Origin: Terriglobia bacterium
GTDB taxonomy: Bacteria > Acidobacteriota > Terriglobia > Bryobacterales > Bryobacteraceae
Assembly (NCBI GenBank): GCA_021325175.1
Contig: JAJPHS010000079.1
Coordinates: 1 to 36,104, forward strand
Direction: 5' to 3'
DNA: 36,104 nucleotides
Part shown: piece after piece, positions 33,253 to 36,104 of the stretch
How the letters are laid out: each line of letters opens with the position of its first letter
Position numbering within the stretch: position 1 is the first letter of the stretch
The notes under the pieces: generated by a model
What the model was told of the DNA's origin: nothing
The model's input: the letters and a program-made list of their open reading frames with translations, nothing else
The model's database searches: none
Translations under genes and position numbers: made by a program

Positions 33253-33984
33253 ATTCCTCCACTCCTGGTGGCGCGTAACCGTATCATCCTAAACGAGATA
33301 TTTATTGATGAAAGCTTCGCGCAATCGTTTATTTTCTGTTGACCCGGAACAGGATCGGGTGCATCATGAGGATGGTTCCAAGAGGTTCGAAGGACAGTGA
33401 GCCTGGCGGGAAGTAGCGGATCCGGAACGATGATCCGAGGCGCATTCAAATAAGCGATTATTTCAGGCGCCCCGGGGAGCGAAGGAAGATCGGGCAACTC
33501 GCAAAGGCAAGCTTTCGCGGTTGGAATCGGATGGAGCGCTATGATCCCGAAGGATCGAGAGGTCCTGGAGGGGAGCGAAAGTTCGAAAACAGCCGTAAAG
33601 TTTCGAAACCGGACTTGGCAACGGGTCCATCGCAGTGATCGCGTCCCGCAAGGCGAGAAAAAGCTGACCGGGAGCGGGAGTGAGAAGACCGAACGGGCCA
33701 GGCGTAGGTTTCGGAATCGCTTCGAAGATGAAGGCCAGGAGCGTTGACCCGGCCGCGGTTGGGGATTGAAAGATTCGCAGTCGCTGCAGGAGAGTGAAAG
33801 GCTTCATCGAGAGGCGGGCTTCTACTGAAACGGAAATCACCGCGGACGCGCACCAGCGCATTGATCCGTGGCCGGGAGAAAACCGGCTGTGGGGAGCAAA
33901 GGGCTCACGTTCCGACGTTTCAGATGCCGTGTTTCGGCCGTGCATGCCGGTCGGGAAACGAACTGACTGACGGGTCACTTGGAA

Positions 33985-34020
33985 CCATTTTTCTTTTTGC
34001 GCTCCGTTCCGTAAAAATGG
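33985..34020 (+). promoter_or_regulatory. Inverted repeat ending 3 bases before the hydrolase start
   Basis: CCATTTTT (33985-33992) and AAAAATGG (34013-34020) form an exact 8-bp stem around a 20-base loop. GGG and the TTG start (34024) follow directly. The left arm is T-rich. It may limit translation of the hydrolase or end an upstream transcript. Confidence 0.45.
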
Positions 34021-34023
34021 GGG

Positions 34024-35007
34024 TTGGAGCCCTTTCGGCCATTCTTCAAAAATCCCCACCTGGCGACCATCGCCGGAAACTTCTGGTCGCGTCCCAATAG
34101 CGAAAAGCGCTGGCCGGTGGAGCGGCGCATCTACGAAACCGAGCCTGGAGTAAAGATTCGCGTCGATTCGCAGCGCCCCGAAGGCGATGCGCGCGGCGAA
34201 TTGATTCTGGTCCACGGCCTGGAGGGATCGAGCAACGCCGGTTACGCGCGCAGCATGTCCGCCGCCGCGCTTGAAGCGGGCTACGCCGTCCATCGCATCA
34301 ATCTGCGAAGCTGCGGCGGCACTGAGGATCTCGCGCTGACGAACTATCACTCCGGCCAGACCTCGGATGTTCTGCACGTAATCCGCGAACGCAAGCGCGC
34401 CGGCGCCGGCCCGATTTTCCTTGTCGGATTCTCGCTCGGCGGAAACGTTTCGCTGAAGCTCGCGGGCGAGCTGGGCGAGCGCGCAAGCGAGCTTCTGGCC
34501 GGAGTTTGCGCGGTCTCGACCCCGATTGATCTGGCGGCGTGCGCCGCGGCTTTAGGACGCCGCGAAAATTTTATTTATGATCGCCGCTTTCTTCGCGCGC
34601 TGAAACGAAAAATCCGCGCGCGAGCCCGCCAGGCGCCGGAAATCTACAGGCTGGAGCACCTTGCCAGAATCCGAACCATTTATGACTTCGACGAGTACTA
34701 CACGGCGCCCCTGTTCGGCTTCGGCACCGCCGCGAACTACTACAAAACGCAATCGTCGAATCAGTATCTGGAAAGAATCCGCATTCCCGCGCTGCTGATC
34801 ATCGCGAAAGACGATCCGCTGATTCCGTTTTCCGTTTACGCGCATCCGGCTTTCCAGTCAAATCCGTGCTTGCGCCTGATCGCGGTCGAGCACGGCGGGC
34901 ATCTGGGATTTATTGCGCGCGGCCGGCCCCGGTTTTGGCTGGATGGAGTTGTCCTCGAATGGATCGGGGAGCAGCAGCGCCGGGAATCAGCGCCGGTCGA
35001 ACGATGA
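34024..35007 (+). CDS. YheT-like alpha/beta hydrolase
   Basis: This 327-residue alpha/beta hydrolase is of the YheT/EMB8 group. The start 'EPFRPFFKNPHLATIAGNFW' is the classic family N-terminus (compare 'FRP.WWL.NPHLQT'), which fixes the TTG at 34024; a stop codon lies 12 bases upstream in frame. The oxyanion block is 'LVHGLEGSSNAGYARS'. The nucleophile is Ser137 in GFSLGGN, the acid is in 'IAKDDPLIPF', and the His is in 'VEHGGHLGFI'. An ester or lipid substrate is likely but not established. The 3' end overlaps the opposing gene by 21 bp. Translation may be restrained by the inverted repeat directly before the start. Confidence 0.88.
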   Translation: MEPFRPFFKNPHLATIAGNFWSRPNSEKRWPVERRIYETEPGVKIRVDSQRPEGDARGELILVHGLEGSSNAGYARSMSAAALEAGYAVHRINLRSCGGTEDLALTNYHSGQTSDVLHVIRERKRAGAGPIFLVGFSLGGNVSLKLAGELGERASELLAGVCAVSTPIDLAACAAALGRRENFIYDRRFLRALKRKIRARARQAPEIYRLEHLARIRTIYDFDEYYTAPLFGFGTAANYYKTQSSNQYLERIRIPALLIIAKDDPLIPFSVYAHPAFQSNPCLRLIAVEHGGHLGFIARGRPRFWLDGVVLEWIGEQQRRESAPVER

Positions 35008-36104
35008 AACGGATTTCGTGACCGCGATCACGCCAACGGCGCACAGATACAGCGCCGCGCCGGCGAGCAGCGTTGCGCGTAATCCGAGATAAATCGCCAA
35101 AACGACGGCCGCCGCCGAGCCCAAAACGCTCGCCGCCGCGTTCAGCGACCAGGCCCAGCGAATCGATGGCGCGTGGAATCGTTCCAGCCGCCGCAATCCG
35201 CTGGGGAAAGGCATGCCCATCAGAAACGCCGCCGGCGTGATCGCCAGGGCGGTGATCGCCACCTTCGCCGGAAGCGGCCAGGCGACGGCGGTGGCGACGA
35301 GCGGCGATGCGCCAAACGCCAGCACCGTAACCAGCGCCGCGACCGCGCCCAGCAGCATCATCAGGCGGGCGTCGGTCGAGACCCGGCGGCTGATGTAGCT
35401 GCCCGCTCCGCTGGCCACCAGCATCGAAAACACGATCACCGTCAGGGCATAGGTCGGATGCCCGAGCAGCAGCACGAATTTCTGAATCAGCGCGACCTGA
35501 ATCAGAATGTATCCGGCGCCGAGGCAGAGAAAATACCATAAAAACGTCAGAACGCCTTTTTGTTTCGGTAATCGGCTGCCCAACAGGACGCGCGGCAGCA
35601 GCAGGATCAGCGCCGTGGCGGCGACGCTTACCAGGACCACCGCATACAGCAGCGGCACGGCGCGATTGATCTTATAATCGGCGTTCTCCTGGTTGTTCGC
35701 GCTGAGAAACGCGAGGAGATCGCGCGGCTGAACGGTGTAAAAGAAAAACGGCCGATCGTCGCCCACCGGAGAAACATCGTAGGGATATTGCGCGTAGAAC
35801 GCTTTCGGGTCGGTAGAGTGCAACAGCTTGCCGAATTCGTTGTCGGCGCTCTCGCCGGGGATGTAAATCGGATCGAGATGCGCAGTTGAAAGCTCCTCGC
35901 GCAACCGGTTCAGGTCTTGGCGGCGAAACGGCCGGCGCGAGATCAGGACGGTATCCTGCGCCCCCCATCCGCCGAGACGACCGGCGTCTTCTCGCAGAAC
36001 GATGACGTGATCGGCCGGATCGCCTTCGCCGATTCGCGCCAGCGCGTCGATGGCCAGCGAAACCAGGCGCAGCGATTCGCGCGGCGGATCGAAACCCCAG
36101 CGCG
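34987..36104 (-). CDS. Membrane spermidine-synthase-like protein (5' truncated)
   Basis: The frame is open to the right edge, so the N-terminal part is missing; about 372 residues are visible. The first visible part (ending near 'HVIVLREDAGRLGGWGAQDTVLISRRPF', then 'VGDDRPFFFYT') is the end of a spermine/spermidine-synthase-like methyltransferase-fold domain with its 'D.RPFF' element. Then come about seven hydrophobic helices, including 'FLWYFLCLGAGYILIQVALIQKFVLLLGHPTYAL' and 'FLMGMPFPSGLRRLERF', both hallmarks of these large fused membrane proteins. Known relatives are annotated as fused MFS/spermidine synthase; polyamine synthesis is not proven. An internal TTG at 35904 is not a true start. 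Confidence 0.85.
   Translation of the reverse strand, partial: RWGFDPPRESLRLVSLAIDALARIGEGDPADHVIVLREDAGRLGGWGAQDTVLISRRPFRRQDLNRLREELSTAHLDPIYIPGESADNEFGKLLHSTDPKAFYAQYPYDVSPVGDDRPFFFYTVQPRDLLAFLSANNQENADYKINRAVPLLYAVVLVSVAATALILLLPRVLLGSRLPKQKGVLTFLWYFLCLGAGYILIQVALIQKFVLLLGHPTYALTVIVFSMLVASGAGSYISRRVSTDARLMMLLGAVAALVTVLAFGASPLVATAVAWPLPAKVAITALAITPAAFLMGMPFPSGLRRLERFHAPSIRWAWSLNAAASVLGSAAAVVLAIYLGLRATLLAGAALYLCAVGVIAVTKSVSSFDRR

Larger units (their letters stand above)
33118..34023. ncRNA. Gene-free island with many hairpins; candidate structured RNA or repeat
   Basis: About 900 bp lack a convincing gene. Short exact hairpins are dense: ACCCG/CGGGT (33342-33360), CGGATC/GATCCG (33417-33437), an AAAG/CTTT stem flanked by CGC/GCG with one bulge (33500-33519), GATCC-CGAA-GGATC (33543-33556), GGACTTG-GCAA-CGGGTCC with a GNRA tetraloop and two G-T pairs (33611-33628), and GCCGG/CCGGC (33871-33887). 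The plus strand is purine-rich; its complement gives Ser/Pro/Arg-rich open frames that look spurious. A poor promoter-like TTGATG (33305) precedes the first hairpin. No match to tmRNA, RNase P RNA, 6S RNA or a group II intron domain V was recognised. Identity and strand are unknown. Confidence 0.4.

Noticed and set aside
33900..33980. Possible group II intron domain V or tmRNA end in the structured island
   Set aside because: The AGC/GAAA/tetraloop pattern of domain V and the TTCGAATC...CCA ending of tmRNA are absent.
33463..34377. A 304-residue minus-strand open frame across the structured island and into the hydrolase
   Set aside because: It is antisense to the 5' end of the hydrolase, has Ser/Pro/Arg-rich low-information sequence, shows no family motif or ribosome site, and another frame on the same strand is equally open.
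1..36104. CRISPR arrays, insertion sequences, rRNA and tRNA
   Set aside because: No regularly spaced repeats, transposase motifs or RNA gene signatures were found on reading both strands.

Overview
The window looks like a chromosomal segment of a soil-type Acidobacteriota, most like the Bryobacterales/Solibacter lineage. The sequence-based reasons are: a single-chain 2-oxoglutarate dehydrogenase carrying an E2-like catalytic domain in front of E1; a futalosine-pathway menaquinone enzyme (MqnD); an HpnI-type hopanoid glycosyltransferase; a GldG plus DUF4340 pair; HEAT-repeat, cupin and 'TRRE/SRRR'-leader secreted proteins; and a secreted DUF4091 glycosidase-like protein. Base composition is roughly 60% GC over most genes. 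The secreted glycosidase-like gene and its flank are visibly lower, 47-53% in the lines I counted by hand. The taxonomic call is an inference from gene content, not from a marker gene.

Layout. 1-4540: a plus-strand run of GldG-like (cut by the left edge), DUF4340, nicotinate phosphoribosyltransferase and nicotinamidase. These are nearly all coupled by 1-4 bp overlaps. 4537-4817: a broken small secreted-protein gene. 4881-6618: two minus-strand genes, a baeRF/ribosome-hibernation-like protein and a small exported protein. 6737-8109: a MotA/MotB-like ion-channel pair, whose end runs head-on into hpnI (7983-9221, minus). 9385-13536: undecaprenyl-diphosphatase, FtsK, a redoxin and a cupin. 13548-17032: a tight minus-strand operon of a small membrane protein, a Gfo/Idh/MocA dehydrogenase, DUF993 and a TIM-barrel isomerase. 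17085-19217: an M20 amidohydrolase, a UBP-type zinc finger and a two-zinc-motif thioredoxin. 19300-21675: the large secreted DUF4091 protein with its own intrinsic terminator. 21676-22327: gene-free, with an inverted repeat and an orphan terminator. 22328-26698: signalling genes (a degenerate histidine kinase, an NtrC-type sigma-54 activator, an ECF sigma factor, and a NarL-type kinase/regulator pair). 26739-30344: the giant kgd gene. 30363-33117: a metallophosphoesterase, a HEAT-repeat protein and mqnD. 33118-34023: about 900 bp without a credible gene but with many short hairpins, an AT-rich tract and a perfect DnaA-box 9-mer. 34024-36104: a YheT-like hydrolase and a membrane-embedded spermidine-synthase-like protein cut by the right edge.

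How the genes fit together. Most of the window is housekeeping: NAD salvage, cell-wall lipid-carrier recycling, chromosome segregation, TCA cycle, menaquinone and hopanoids. The parts most worth following are the 33.1-34.0 kb structured gene-free island with a hairpin against the TTG start of the hydrolase; the kinase whose phospho-acceptor His is kept while its ATP-binding boxes are gone, next to an intact sigma-54 activator; the isomerase-DUF993-dehydrogenase operon, whose substrate is unknown; and the low-GC secreted glycosidase-like gene with a possible operator and a separate plus-strand terminator upstream. No CRISPR array, rRNA, tRNA or insertion sequence was seen.
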